Source: Desulfobacca acetoxidans DSM 11109 (GTDB lineage: Bacteria > Desulfobacterota > Desulfobaccia > Desulfobaccales > Desulfobaccaceae). Taken from it: a stretch of 64,000 nt of DNA. This document shows positions 18,117 to 26,478 of this stretch, piece by piece. Location of the stretch: positions 2,604,001 to 2,668,000 of the forward strand of contig NC_015388.1 in the NCBI RefSeq assembly GCF_000195295.1. The letters are read 5' to 3'. The position numbers and the translations under genes are program-made. The notes under the pieces are model-generated. The model had not been told where the DNA came from, did no database searches, and was given only the letters and a program-made list of their open reading frames with translations. Position 1 is the first letter of the stretch; every line of letters starts with the position of its first letter.

Positions 18117-18212
18117 TAATAAATGCCATTGCCTACCGGTTACCCACCAACCCTAAGAATGTGTGTCGGAGCATTCGGAAGGCGGCATGTGCTTCGCTTT
18201 TCCAACCTACGG
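18117..18212. repeat. Diverged third copy of an intergenic repeat
   Basis: The segment starts GATAATAAATGCCATTGCC and ends GCTTCGCTTTTCC. Both ends resemble those of the ~130 bp repeat at 52021-52150 and 59193-59322 (GATAATTGCCATTACC... GCTCCGCTTTCC). The middle is shorter and poorly conserved. It lies in the gap between the M28 and cysteine-cluster genes. Confidence 0.4.
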
Positions 18213-18217
18213 CGCTC

Positions 18218-18241
18218 AAAACTTGAAACTTCAAGTTTTTT
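18218..18241 (+). terminator. Possible weak intrinsic terminator
   Basis: AAAACTTGA and TCAAGTTTT pair around AACT and are followed by more T. The stem is AT-rich, so termination would be weak. It would close the ubiX-rsmA-M28 run before the next gene at 18292. Confidence 0.4.
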
Positions 18242-18291
18242 CTATGCAACAACCGGGAACCGGAAGCTTTTTTTGGTAATACGAGAGCGAA

Positions 18292-19224
18292 ATGACCACT
18301 AAACCCAAGTTTACCGGTAAGATTCGTGCCAACCCGCTCATCGCCCTGGAGCGGGGCGGTCGTGAAGTGATGCTCAGCCTTTGGAAAGAATACCTGTCCG
18401 AACTTTTAAATCTAAACCCAAAATCCGGCCGTCGCCGCCTCCTAACAGAACGGATCGAACAGGCAGGGGACTTTGACCGCTTATATCAGGATTGGAACGA
18501 CCTGACCACCCCGGAACGCGCCGACCGCTGGCTTCTTCTGGTCCAGGCTGCCAAAGCGGTGGTGCAGCAGACACAGGGAACCTGTCTGCGCTGCGGTGAA
18601 TGCTGCACCCAAGGCGCCCCAGTCCTGATGATGGCCGACCTTTCCCTGTTTCAGGACGATCTACTCCACTGGACCGAGGTCTATACCCTCCGTCGGGGTG
18701 AGAAAAGCATCTCCCCCAAAACCGGCGAAGAAGTAGTCCTTGCTGAGGAACGGTTGAAAGTCAAAGAAAGCTCTAAAGGTGGCCATTGCCTTTTCTTTGC
18801 CCCAAATCCCAACCGCTGCCTCATCTATGATCAGAGGCCGCAGGAATGCCGCAAACTCCCGTGTTACCGGGCCGAACTGGAAAAGGCGCCGGACGTCTCC
18901 GGTTTTTTAAACCGGCAGGCCCTGTTCGGGGAAGTTGCGGAGTTGTGGGAATTCATTGCTACTCACGAGGAGCGCTGCGCCATTAACCGACTGGCTACCG
19001 CCCTCCAAGATCTGCTGGGGGAGAAAGCCGCGGCAACCGAAGTTGTCTTTGATATCCTCCATTTTGATCATTACTTGCGGCAGATGCTTCTGCAGGAATG
19101 GCAAGTTCCTGCCGCCAGCCTGGATCTCCTTCTGGGCCGGCCAGTCAATCAAATTATCCAACAATTCGACCTGCAGGCCGAAATGACGCCAGAAGGAGTC
19201 TTCCAGCTGGAGAGACTGCGTTAG
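18292..19224 (+). CDS. YkgJ-family cysteine-cluster protein
   Basis: The 310-residue protein has the YkgJ/CxxCxxCC signature CLRCGECCTQG near residue 98, followed by GHCLFF, RCLIYDQRPQECRKLPC. These cysteines are predicted to bind zinc or an Fe-S cluster. Family function is unknown, though some members are flagged as Fe-S oxidoreductases. The C-terminal 100 residues (helical, with VVFDILHFDHYLRQML) extend beyond the domain, as in Desulfobacterota homologues. A GAGAGCGAA stretch is upstream of the ATG. Confidence 0.85.
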   Translation: MTTKPKFTGKIRANPLIALERGGREVMLSLWKEYLSELLNLNPKSGRRRLLTERIEQAGDFDRLYQDWNDLTTPERADRWLLLVQAAKAVVQQTQGTCLRCGECCTQGAPVLMMADLSLFQDDLLHWTEVYTLRRGEKSISPKTGEEVVLAEERLKVKESSKGGHCLFFAPNPNRCLIYDQRPQECRKLPCYRAELEKAPDVSGFLNRQALFGEVAELWEFIATHEERCAINRLATALQDLLGEKAAATEVVFDILHFDHYLRQMLLQEWQVPAASLDLLLGRPVNQIIQQFDLQAEMTPEGVFQLERLR

Positions 19225-19355
19225 AACGTTATTCGGACAATTCTCAGAATATGCCGGTCACGGCTTAAAAACAATGGAGGCTTAAATAAGAGAGGGAAGT
19301 CGCATCCCGATATGAGAGACCGGCCGGGATTGAGGCCTGAATTCCGAAGTGGTGC

Positions 19356-19383
19356 TTGACAGGGATTTTATATCTGTTACCAT
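19356..19383 (+). promoter_or_regulatory. Promoter of the tRNA-Arg gene
   Basis: TTGACA (19356-19361) and TACCAT (19378-19383) are 16 bases apart, ending 16 bases before the mature tRNA. Confidence 0.6.
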
Positions 19384-19399
19384 TGTATAGAAAAGACGC

Positions 19400-19476
19400 G
19401 GGCGATTAGCTCAGGTGGATAGAGCGTTGGTCTCCGGAACCAAAGGCCGGGTGTTCGAGTCACCCATCGCCCGCCA
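19400..19476 (+). tRNA. tRNA-Arg (anticodon CCG)
   Basis: A cloverleaf can be folded by eye. The acceptor stem is GGGCGAT/ATCGCCC, the D arm contains AGCTCAGGTGGATAGAGC, the anticodon stem TTGGT/ACCAA encloses the loop CTCCGGA with anticodon CCG, and the T arm is GGGTGTTCGAGTCACCC. Discriminator G and an encoded CCA follow. It reads CGG codons. Confidence 0.95.
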
Positions 19477-19486
19477 ATGAAAATCA

Positions 19487-19520
19487 AGGGGGTAGATGAA
19501 AGTCTGACCCCTCTTTTTAT
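19487..19520 (+). terminator. Terminator of the tRNA-Arg gene
   Basis: GGGGGT-AGA pairs with TCT-(G)-ACCCC around TGAAAG, followed by TCTTTTTATT. It starts 11 bases after the tRNA CCA. Confidence 0.65.
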
Positions 19521-19693
19521 TCCCTTGAAAATCATTTCCAACCCTATTCCCAACCTATCGCAAACATACCAGTAAATGTCCGGGTGGGCGGATTGTCTTT
19601 CCTTGGCGCGCTGCCTCCGACTGCTGCTAACGTCCGGGAACCGGGTAGAGAGAGGCGTCATTTGGGAAACCTTCCCGGACCGCAATTTATCCA

Positions 19694-21328
19694 TCAGGTC
19701 TTAAGGCCGACCAGGCGCAAGCCATCTAGGAGACCCTCAACCAGGTAGGGGAATTTGGCATAGCAACTGATGAGAAAGCGGGCTCCAGTAGGGAAATCCG
19801 GCTTGAGGTGGAGCAGCTCCGCCAACGCCTGGGCCCCTTCTCCCTCCCTTCCCAACCGGCCTAACACCGCGGCCCGCAAAAGTGGATCCCAGAAGAGTTG
19901 AGGCATCCGAAAAGCCAGGGCTTCCTGATAGGCTTCCTCACAACTATCCTGAAGATAGTAATAAAAAAATGGGGCCATCCGAAACCACCCGGGGAAGTGG
20001 GGATTTAATGCCATGCCTTTTTCCAGGATGGTCAGCCCTCGCTCCCAGTCCCCCAAAAGGGCCAGGAGCCAGCCGAGAAAACCGATGGGGGTAGGCGCAT
20101 TGGGGTTGAGGGCCAGGGCAGTTTCGGCTTCCGATAGGAACAACTCCCGATCATTTCGGAAGAAATACACATTGGCAAGGGCGACCCGAGCCAACTGGTT
20201 CTCCGGCTCCAGAGCCGCCCCCTTTTGGGCCGCGACCAGGGATTGTTCCAAGGGTGATTCCAAGGGTGCTAATTGCAAAGAGTAACTTTGGCTATAGACA
20301 AAAGCCAACAAACTCCAAGCAAGACCAGAGTCTGGATCCCGGGTTACGGCCCGCTCCAACACCTTTAGGGTCTCGGCAAAAGTCTGGGGGCTCAAGATGG
20401 TGACATGGTGGTAGAAGTGCAGAAAGGCCTCATAGGTTTTGAGAGAATCAGGGGGCTTCTTGCGAGACTCCCGTGACAGGGTTTGGGGGATGATGCCATA
20501 TAAACTGCCGATCCTGGCCGCCACTTGAAGGGCGATCTCCTCCTGTAAGGCGATGAGACTGTCTGCCCTGAGCTCCCGGTGATATTGCTCCCCCCAGAGC
20601 CGCAGGCCGTTCAGCGTATCTATGACGTTGATGGCGATCTTTACGGTCCTGGCGGCCTTGCGGATGCTTCCTTCTACGAGAAAGCGCACGTTCAGGTCCC
20701 GACCTACTTCCCGAACGTCATGTTCCTTCCCTTTCCAGTAGAGGGTGGATTGAAAGGCGATCACCCGCAAATCCTGGTAACGGGCCAGTTCGTTGGTGAT
20801 TTCTTCGGCTAAGCCGTCGGCAAAAAACTCTTGTTTACGGTCACCCGTCAGGTTGCGCAAGGGCATCACCGCCACGGATGGTCCTGGCGGGAGCGCCCAA
20901 ATCTGTTCTTTGAGAATTTTAAGAGTTACCTCACCTGCGTCCTCCTGCCGGGAAGATGAGCAGAACACGGGCACATAGGCGCCCCGCGGCACATCGATGA
21001 TTACCGCATCGCTTTGCCCTTGCACCTGGTAGTACTGCTCCAAGGCCCGGCGCAGCCTGCCTGCCATAATCCGGACGATAGGGTCCAAGTTCGGGTCAAA
21101 GTCCGCTTTCCTCCCCAGCACCTGGGTGGCAACGGTGTAACCCTTGATTTCAGCGCCCCCGCCGGCCAGGGTTTTTTCCACGATAAATCTAAGAAAGTTC
21201 TGTAGATTTAGGGAGCCAACAAACTGTGGACTGATCAGGATTTTTCCAAGTTGCTGCCGGATGGCCTCCTCCGGGGGAGGACTGGCCCCAGATCTTGGAG
21301 GAAGTTGATTACTATCTTTGGCAGCCAT
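19694..21328 (-). CDS. FlgO-like/TPR protein of the adenylate-cyclase-associated type
   Basis: The 544-residue protein has three parts. Residues 20-130 form a conserved N-terminal module (LQNFLRFIVEKTLAGGGAEI ... DPIVRIMAGRLRRALE ... DVPRGAYVPVF) often found in signalling proteins of environmental bacteria. Residues 150-270 are FlgO-like (SVAVMPLRNLTGD, FADGLAEEITNEL, VRFLVEGSIRKAA). Residues 300-530 are TPR repeats. No cyclase or kinase domain is present and no signal peptide is seen, so role and partners are unknown. It faces the tRNA-Arg gene, leaving the possibility that it came in with a past tRNA-site insertion. Confidence 0.8.
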   Translation of the reverse strand: MAAKDSNQLPPRSGASPPPEEAIRQQLGKILISPQFVGSLNLQNFLRFIVEKTLAGGGAEIKGYTVATQVLGRKADFDPNLDPIVRIMAGRLRRALEQYYQVQGQSDAVIIDVPRGAYVPVFCSSSRQEDAGEVTLKILKEQIWALPPGPSVAVMPLRNLTGDRKQEFFADGLAEEITNELARYQDLRVIAFQSTLYWKGKEHDVREVGRDLNVRFLVEGSIRKAARTVKIAINVIDTLNGLRLWGEQYHRELRADSLIALQEEIALQVAARIGSLYGIIPQTLSRESRKKPPDSLKTYEAFLHFYHHVTILSPQTFAETLKVLERAVTRDPDSGLAWSLLAFVYSQSYSLQLAPLESPLEQSLVAAQKGAALEPENQLARVALANVYFFRNDRELFLSEAETALALNPNAPTPIGFLGWLLALLGDWERGLTILEKGMALNPHFPGWFRMAPFFYYYLQDSCEEAYQEALAFRMPQLFWDPLLRAAVLGRLGREGEGAQALAELLHLKPDFPTGARFLISCYAKFPYLVEGLLDGLRLVGLKT

Positions 21329-21491
21329 GGGTACCCCTAACGAGCTATGAATGTCTCTATGATATCAGAAATTACCCGAGAGTGTAAAGAACCTCGATGT
21401 TACTGTAATGTTACCGTATTATTACTTTTAAAGGTCAAGCAAATGGGTTAATCAGGGCCTATTGAAATTTGATTTTTCCAGGGTGGACGGT

Positions 21492-21767
21492 ATGACCCCG
21501 ACAGGCCGCAAAGATGCTCCCCAAAGTGCCGCGCTGGCATCAGTGTTAGAGAATTTCCCGCAGGAGGGGGACAAAATCCGGCAACTCTTTCAGCAAAGTT
21601 CTTCCTTCCAGTCCCTTTGCGAGGATTACCGGGATTGCCTGGCCGCCAGGCAGTATTGGCGGCAGGCCTCTTCCGAGGAAGCCACAAATTTGAGTAGATC
21701 CTATGCCAAACTCCTCCTGGAACTAGAGCAGGAAGTCCGACAATATCTGGAACAAGGAGAAGTTTAA
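21492..21767 (+). CDS. Conserved hypothetical protein, helical
   Basis: The 91-residue protein is highly charged and helical: KIRQLFQQSSSFQSLCEDYR, then DCLAARQYWRQA and LELEQEVRQYLEQGEV. This pattern (a serine-cysteine helix followed by an acidic coiled tail) is familiar from short conserved proteins of unknown function in Desulfobacterota. TTG at 21462 could be a start, but ATG at 21492 with a nearby GGTGG is preferred. No membrane segment or metal site. It lies 118 bases before the truncated channel-like gene. Confidence 0.65.
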   Translation: MTPTGRKDAPQSAALASVLENFPQEGDKIRQLFQQSSSFQSLCEDYRDCLAARQYWRQASSEEATNLSRSYAKLLLELEQEVRQYLEQGEV

Positions 21768-21885
21768 AGTTTTTCGCTGGGAGAGATGTTGATGAACATT
21801 AAACCATACGGCAGAAAGTATCCAGGGATAGGTGGGGAGGGCTTGATTGCCTCAAGTTCGGTTGATTTACCCAGGGAGAGGCAGC

Positions 21886-22326
21886 ATGGGTAGTCATTTT
21901 GATCTGGCTCGTTTGGACAAAATCGTGTCCCAGGCCCGGGAATATTTCTTTCAGCACATGCTTTCCGGATCCATGGCGGCTCAACTTGCCGTGGCAGCTT
22001 GCGCCCTCCTGGCGGCGTACAAAGTAGTCGCGGTTATCCGCGCCTGGATTACCCGCCAACAGTCAAAATGTTCTTCAGTCCAGGACCTCTGTTACGATCT
22101 GAAGAGATTAACGCATTTCTCATACGTGATAGGTCCGGCGTTGGGTTTGATCCTTTTATGGATTCCCTATTGTATTGCCGAACACCTCGACCTACCTCGG
22201 GATGGCCTCTACGCTATCGTTATTTGCTTGGTGGCCCTGACTCTGGTGCGGCTCCTTACCGGCCAGATGCAAAACCGCTTCTGGGCCACCATTATAGGGA
22301 GATACCATGGAGAAAAAAGCATATGA
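21886..22326 (+). CDS. Truncated MscS-like membrane protein
   Basis: The 146-residue product has three hydrophobic segments and reads like the N-terminal membrane part of a large MscS-type mechanosensitive channel, ending at RLLTGQMQNRFWATIIGRY, about where full-length members go on to the next helix. The pore helix and beta domain are absent. GGGAGAGG precedes the ATG at 21886. Its stop overlaps the permease start (ATGA at 22323-22326). It may be a remnant kept for coupling or a small membrane subunit of the transport operon. The MscS likeness is from general pattern and is not certain. Confidence 0.55.
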   Translation: MGSHFDLARLDKIVSQAREYFFQHMLSGSMAAQLAVAACALLAAYKVVAVIRAWITRQQSKCSSVQDLCYDLKRLTHFSYVIGPALGLILLWIPYCIAEHLDLPRDGLYAIVICLVALTLVRLLTGQMQNRFWATIIGRYHGEKSI

Positions 22327-23456
22327 CGACCCGGGGTGAAATGATCATGGAGCAATCTTCGGCTGACACGCTGAAGGTAATGATTTCCGGGGATTGGCTG
22401 CTTGGCGGTGAACTGCCAGCCGCCGATAGGGTTCAGCAGAGGCTGGAAGGTAGCCTAGGGGTTCGTAACCTAGTCTTCGACACCCGGGAGCTGGCTCATT
22501 GGGACACCGGGCTGCTGACTTTCCTGATGAGCCTGGCTACATTTTGCTCTCAGCAAAACATCTACCTGGACCGTGACGGACTGCCGCCTGGGGCCAAGAG
22601 ACTGCTGGAATTGGCCTCGGCGGTGCCGGAAAAGAAAGACGCCCATAAGGTGGAGGAGCGGCTGTCGTTTCTCGCCTTTTTGGGCAATGAAACCGTCAAT
22701 TTTTTCCAGTCTGCTGGCGAACTGCTGGAATTCATCGGCGATGCGGTTATTGCGGTTCTGAGGCTCATACGCGGCCAGGCCCAGTACCGGCGCGCCGATT
22801 TAGGTTTGATCATGCAGGCCGTGGGCGTCCAGGCCTTGCCCATCGTCTCTCTCATCTGTTTTTTGGTGGGGCTGATCCTGGCGTTTATCGGCGCCATCCA
22901 ACTGAAGCTATTCGGGGCCCAAATTTATGTGGCCGACCTGGTGGGCATTGCCATGGTGCGCTTGATGGCGGCGATTATGACCGGCATTGTCATGGCCGGC
23001 CGCACCGGCGGGGCCTTCGCCGCCCAACTGGGAACCATGCAGGTGAACCAGGAGATCGATGCCTTGAAAACTTTAGGTATATCACCCATGGAGTTTCTGG
23101 TGCTGCCGCGTATGCTGGCACTGGCCCTGATGATGCCCCTGCTCTGCCTGTACGCTAATGTCATGGGCATCCTGGGGGGTATGGCGGTGGGGGTCGGGAT
23201 GCTCGGTATCGGCTTTATTCAATACTATAACCAGACCGCAGCGGCGGTGGGTCTGTGGAATCTGGGCATCGGCCTGTTTTCCGGCACGGTGTTCGGGGTG
23301 ATCGTGGCCCTGGCCGGGTGCATGCGGGGCATGCAGTGCGGCCGCAGCGCCTCGGCGGTGGGCGACGCGGCCACCTCCGCAGTGGTCACCGCCATTGTCG
23401 GCATCATCGTCTCCACCGCGGCGATCACCATTTTGTGCAACTTTCTGGGAATATGA
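22323..23456 (+). CDS. MlaE-type lipid ABC transporter permease with STAS domain
   Basis: This is the inner-membrane permease of an MCE phospholipid transporter, 377 residues. Residues 1-100 form a STAS-like domain (VMISGDWLLGG, LVFDTRELAHWDTGLLTFL), which in plain MlaE systems is a separate protein (MlaB). Residues 150-377 are the MlaE permease with AGRTGGAFAAQLGTMQVNQE, the EIDALKTLGISP coupling helix and several membrane spans. ATG at 22323 overlaps the stop of the gene before it; ATG at 22347 with GGGGTGA upstream is an alternative. The ATPase follows 49 bases later. Confidence 0.92.
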   Translation: MTTRGEMIMEQSSADTLKVMISGDWLLGGELPAADRVQQRLEGSLGVRNLVFDTRELAHWDTGLLTFLMSLATFCSQQNIYLDRDGLPPGAKRLLELASAVPEKKDAHKVEERLSFLAFLGNETVNFFQSAGELLEFIGDAVIAVLRLIRGQAQYRRADLGLIMQAVGVQALPIVSLICFLVGLILAFIGAIQLKLFGAQIYVADLVGIAMVRLMAAIMTGIVMAGRTGGAFAAQLGTMQVNQEIDALKTLGISPMEFLVLPRMLALALMMPLLCLYANVMGILGGMAVGVGMLGIGFIQYYNQTAAAVGLWNLGIGLFSGTVFGVIVALAGCMRGMQCGRSASAVGDAATSAVVTAIVGIIVSTAAITILCNFLGI

Positions 23457-23505
23457 GACGGCTAGCCCTTAAGTGGAAAAGCCACCATTATCGGATAAAG
23501 GGAAC

Positions 23506-24264
23506 ATGACGGAAAAAGCAGCCCACATAACGGTGCGCGATCTTACTATGGCTTATGGCAACTTTGTCCTGATGCGGGACCTGACCTTTACCATCAACCG
23601 GGGTGATATCTTCATCGTCATGGGTGGCAGCGGCTGCGGCAAGAGCACCTTGATGACCATTTTGATCGGTTTGAAAGCCCCGGCCAAGGGTAAGGTCTTT
23701 TATGGAGAGGTGGATTTCTGGGGGTCCTCCCCCCAGACCCGCAACCGGATCATGCGCCGTTCCGGAGTGATGTACCAGAGCGGGGCGCTCTGGAGTTCTA
23801 TGACCCTGGCCGAGAATATCGGCCTGCCGCTGGAAACCTATACCAATCTAAGCCCAGCCCAAATTCGCGAGGTGGTCAAACTGAAACTGGCGCTGGTGGG
23901 AATGGCCGGGTTCGAAGAGTTTTATCCCGCGGAAATCAGCGGCGGCATGCAGAAACGGGCCGGCATCGCCCGGGCCATGGCCCTGGATCCGGAGATCCTG
24001 TTTTTCGATGAGCCTTCCGCCGGGTTAGATCCGGTGAGCGCCCGCCGTCTGGATGACCTGATTCTGGAACTGCGGGAGAGCCTGGGCACCACCATGGTGG
24101 TGGTGACCCATGAGTTGGCCAGCATCTTTGCGATTGGCAACAATTCCGTATTTCTGGATGTCTCCAAACGGACCATGACGGCTTCGGGCAACCCGAACCA
24201 GCTTTTGGCCAAAACCCGAGACCCCAATCTGCGCCTGTTTTTAACCCGGGGCGAGCAATCTTAA
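23506..24264 (+). CDS. MlaF-type ABC transporter ATPase
   Basis: This is the cytoplasmic ATPase of the MCE system, 252 residues. It has Walker A GGSGCGKST, Q-loop region MYQSGALWSSMT, signature ISGGMQKRAGIARA, Walker B LFFDEPSAGLDP and the switch His in VVTHEL. The C-terminal 30 residues, ending LRLFLTRGEQS, match the MlaF tail that contacts MlaB-type STAS domains. The ATG has AAAGGGA right upstream; an in-frame GTG at 23473 would add 11 residues with no such site. Confidence 0.94.
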   Translation: MTEKAAHITVRDLTMAYGNFVLMRDLTFTINRGDIFIVMGGSGCGKSTLMTILIGLKAPAKGKVFYGEVDFWGSSPQTRNRIMRRSGVMYQSGALWSSMTLAENIGLPLETYTNLSPAQIREVVKLKLALVGMAGFEEFYPAEISGGMQKRAGIARAMALDPEILFFDEPSAGLDPVSARRLDDLILELRESLGTTMVVVTHELASIFAIGNNSVFLDVSKRTMTASGNPNQLLAKTRDPNLRLFLTRGEQS

Positions 24265-24284
24265 CCGATAGGATATGGGCACAC

Positions 24285-25232
24285 ATGGCTAAGCAAGCAA
24301 ACCGAATGATGATCGGCGTTTTCGTGGTTCTTGCCGTGATTTTGATGGCCGCCAGCCTGGTGGTCTTCGGGTCAGGCAAGTTCTTCAAGAAAACCGTGAA
24401 ATGCGTGTTGTACTTCGATGAATCCGTCAAGGGGTTGAATGTAGGCGCGCCGGTGCTGTTCCAGGGCGTTCAAATCGGGTCGGTGACCAGCATTGTTCTC
24501 CAAGTCGACCCTGCTAAATTGCAGCCACAAATTCCTGTAACCATCGAATTCGAGCCGGATAGATTCAAGGTGCATGCAGAAGGCGGCAAAATACCCAGAG
24601 AGCCCCGAAAAAATATAGCCAAGCTCATCGACAAGGGCCTCCGAGCCGTACTGACGATGCAGAGTTTTATTACCGGGCAACTAATGATCGAGATTGATTT
24701 CCATCCCGGCACGCCGGTGGTGCTGAAGAACATCGGCAAAGACTTTATCGAGATTCCAACGATCCCGTCCACCAGCGAACGGCTGGCCCAGACCCTGGAT
24801 AAGCTGGATCTCGAGGGACTGAAAAAACACTTGGAATCGACCCTGGCCGGTATCGATCGGTTCGTTAACGGCCCGGACCTGATCGCCGGTATCCGGGCTC
24901 TGAAAGATACTCTCCAGGATGTCCGCAAAATCGTTGTCAAAATGGAAGGTCAGATTAATCCACTGGCGGACGACGTGAAAAAATCCGTCAAAGATATCGG
25001 TAAGCTGGCCCGTAATGCCGAAGCCAAATTAGACCCGCTGGGGACCGGTTTGGATAAGACCATGTCCTCTGTCAGGGGGATCATTTCCGAAGACTCACCG
25101 CTGATAGTTGAACTGCAGAACACGATGAAAGAGATTTCCGCCATGAGCCGGTCATTTCGGCAGTTGGCCAATTATCTGGAACAGCACCCCGAAACCGTGA
25201 TTCGCGGCAAGAAGAGTCCTGGAGGGAAATAA
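24285..25232 (+). CDS. MlaD-like MCE-domain protein
   Basis: This is the periplasmic lipid-binding subunit, anchored by one N-terminal membrane segment (MMIGVFVVLAVILMAASLVV). The MCE domain spans about 38-120 (YFDESVKGLNVGAPVLFQGV, IGSVTSI). A helical C-terminal tail (150-315, DTLQDVRKIVVKMEG and so on) is longer than that of E. coli MlaD and resembles the needle-type tails of PqiB/LetB or Mce proteins. Start is 20 bases after the ATPase stop, and the stop is one base before the lipoprotein start region. Confidence 0.93.
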   Translation: MAKQANRMMIGVFVVLAVILMAASLVVFGSGKFFKKTVKCVLYFDESVKGLNVGAPVLFQGVQIGSVTSIVLQVDPAKLQPQIPVTIEFEPDRFKVHAEGGKIPREPRKNIAKLIDKGLRAVLTMQSFITGQLMIEIDFHPGTPVVLKNIGKDFIEIPTIPSTSERLAQTLDKLDLEGLKKHLESTLAGIDRFVNGPDLIAGIRALKDTLQDVRKIVVKMEGQINPLADDVKKSVKDIGKLARNAEAKLDPLGTGLDKTMSSVRGIISEDSPLIVELQNTMKEISAMSRSFRQLANYLEQHPETVIRGKKSPGGK

Positions 25233-25233
25233 C

Positions 25234-25854
25234 ATGAGAGAGACGCCACTTTCTTGCGGCCTACCAATAATCCTGGTCATCGTGGCCATTTTTTGCAGCG
25301 GCTGCCTGAGCAGGAGTCAAACACCGCGTTTTTACAACTTGAGTGCAATGCAAAAAGATCAGGTGCTGGTAAAAAGTGAAAGCCCAGCTCAAAACGCGGT
25401 TATTGGCATCGGTCCCGTCAATCTGGCCGATTACCTCGAGACGTCGCAGATTGTCACCCGCACCAGCGACAATCAGGTGGGCAAAGCCGAGTACGATCGC
25501 TGGGTCGGCTCCTTCAAGGATAACTTCGTGAATGTCCTGGCGGACAATATCGGTTTTCTTCTCCCCACCGAACGGATTAATCTCTACCCCTGGCGTGGGA
25601 ACGTGTTCATCGACTACCAGGTTACCGTGGACGTGGTGCGTTGCGACGGCCGGTTGGGCGAGGCCGCCTGGCTGGAAAGCCGTTGGAGCATCTTCACGGG
25701 TCCGGGAAAAAAGCTGGTACAAACAATGCGGTCCAGTATCAGCGAGCCGGTGACAGGTGCGGATTACTCGGACTTGGTGGCAGCCCAAAGCCGGGCCCTG
25801 GCCAGGCTCAGCCAGGAGATTGCCGCGGCGATCAAAAGAGCTGGGAAGAACTGA
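25234..25854 (+). CDS. PqiC-like ABC-transport auxiliary lipoprotein
   Basis: The 206-residue protein has a signal peptide and lipobox ending at Cys24 (AIFCSGC) and the PqiC/ABC_trans_aux fold: FYNLSA, IGIGPVNLADYLETSQIVTR, EYDRWVGSF, VQTMRSSISEPVTGADYSDLVAAQSRALARL is split by short gaps in homologues. PqiC is the outer-membrane partner in Pqi-type MCE bridges. Its pairing here with an MlaE/F/D-like core makes a mixed Mla-Pqi layout. The ATG follows the mlaD stop by one base, so translation is coupled. AGGGAAATAAC lies just upstream. Confidence 0.88.
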   Translation: MRETPLSCGLPIILVIVAIFCSGCLSRSQTPRFYNLSAMQKDQVLVKSESPAQNAVIGIGPVNLADYLETSQIVTRTSDNQVGKAEYDRWVGSFKDNFVNVLADNIGFLLPTERINLYPWRGNVFIDYQVTVDVVRCDGRLGEAAWLESRWSIFTGPGKKLVQTMRSSISEPVTGADYSDLVAAQSRALARLSQEIAAAIKRAGKN

Positions 25855-25947
25855 AGGGGGTCTGCGCGCCGGAAGAGTTCACAGCCGATTCGGCAAGCTT
25901 GCCCTTCGAACCGTATGCTAACTCTTCGCCCAAAAGGAGAAGTGAGT

Positions 25948-26472
25948 ATGTTCAGAGAAGAACGGGACGAGAGTCAATTCACCTGGAGCATGCTGGGTGA
26001 TATCGAAGCAGGCCGTCCGAATCTCGGTCCCATGGTGCACGTGGCGGTGTATCGTCTAATGCAATACACGCTGCGCGACATCCTCATCCGGGATTTTGGG
26101 GTCGAAAAAGCTGACCGGATCTTTTCCGAGGCTGGCAAGAAAGCCGGTGCAGAATACTGCGACAATGTGGTCACCGATAAGAGTGACCTGTCCAGCTTCT
26201 TTGCCGATATTCAGCGCACCATGAAGGAGCTGGGCATCGGGATCTTCAGGGTTGAATCGGCCGATTCCGAGAAGGGGTCTTTCGTGGTAACTGTGGCCGA
26301 GGATCTTGATTGTTCAGGCATTCCCGCTTGCTCGGAGGAGGTTTGCATTTATGATGAGGGATTTATTGCTGGCCTGCTGCTTGCTTACACCGGAAAGGAC
26401 TTTCACGTCAAGGAAGTGGACTGCTGGGGTTCCGGAGGGCGAGTCTGCCGTTTCACCGTAATTCCCAAATGA
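25948..26472 (+). CDS. V4R-domain protein
   Basis: The 174-residue protein reads as a V4R (4-vinyl-reductase-like, XylR/BchJ-type) small-ligand domain. It has YRLMQYTLRDILIRDFG, an AGKKAGAEYCDN motif and a C-terminal Cys-rich strand set: LDCSGIPACSEEVCIYDEGF, VKEVDCWGSGGRVCRF. V4R domains bind hydrophobic or aromatic ligands and some bind metal or a cluster through the cysteines. The ATG at 25948 has AAAGGAGA eight bases upstream. It lies 93 bases after the lipoprotein gene and 6 bases before the cyclase, so it probably senses a ligand for the cyclase. Confidence 0.8.
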   Translation: MFREERDESQFTWSMLGDIEAGRPNLGPMVHVAVYRLMQYTLRDILIRDFGVEKADRIFSEAGKKAGAEYCDNVVTDKSDLSSFFADIQRTMKELGIGIFRVESADSEKGSFVVTVAEDLDCSGIPACSEEVCIYDEGFIAGLLLAYTGKDFHVKEVDCWGSGGRVCRFTVIPK

Positions 26473-26478
26473 GGCGAC

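Noticed and set aside
19377-19694. Leftward open frame crossing tRNA-Arg
   Set aside because: It reads through the tRNA and its terminator; composition is not protein-like. No integrase motif was found.
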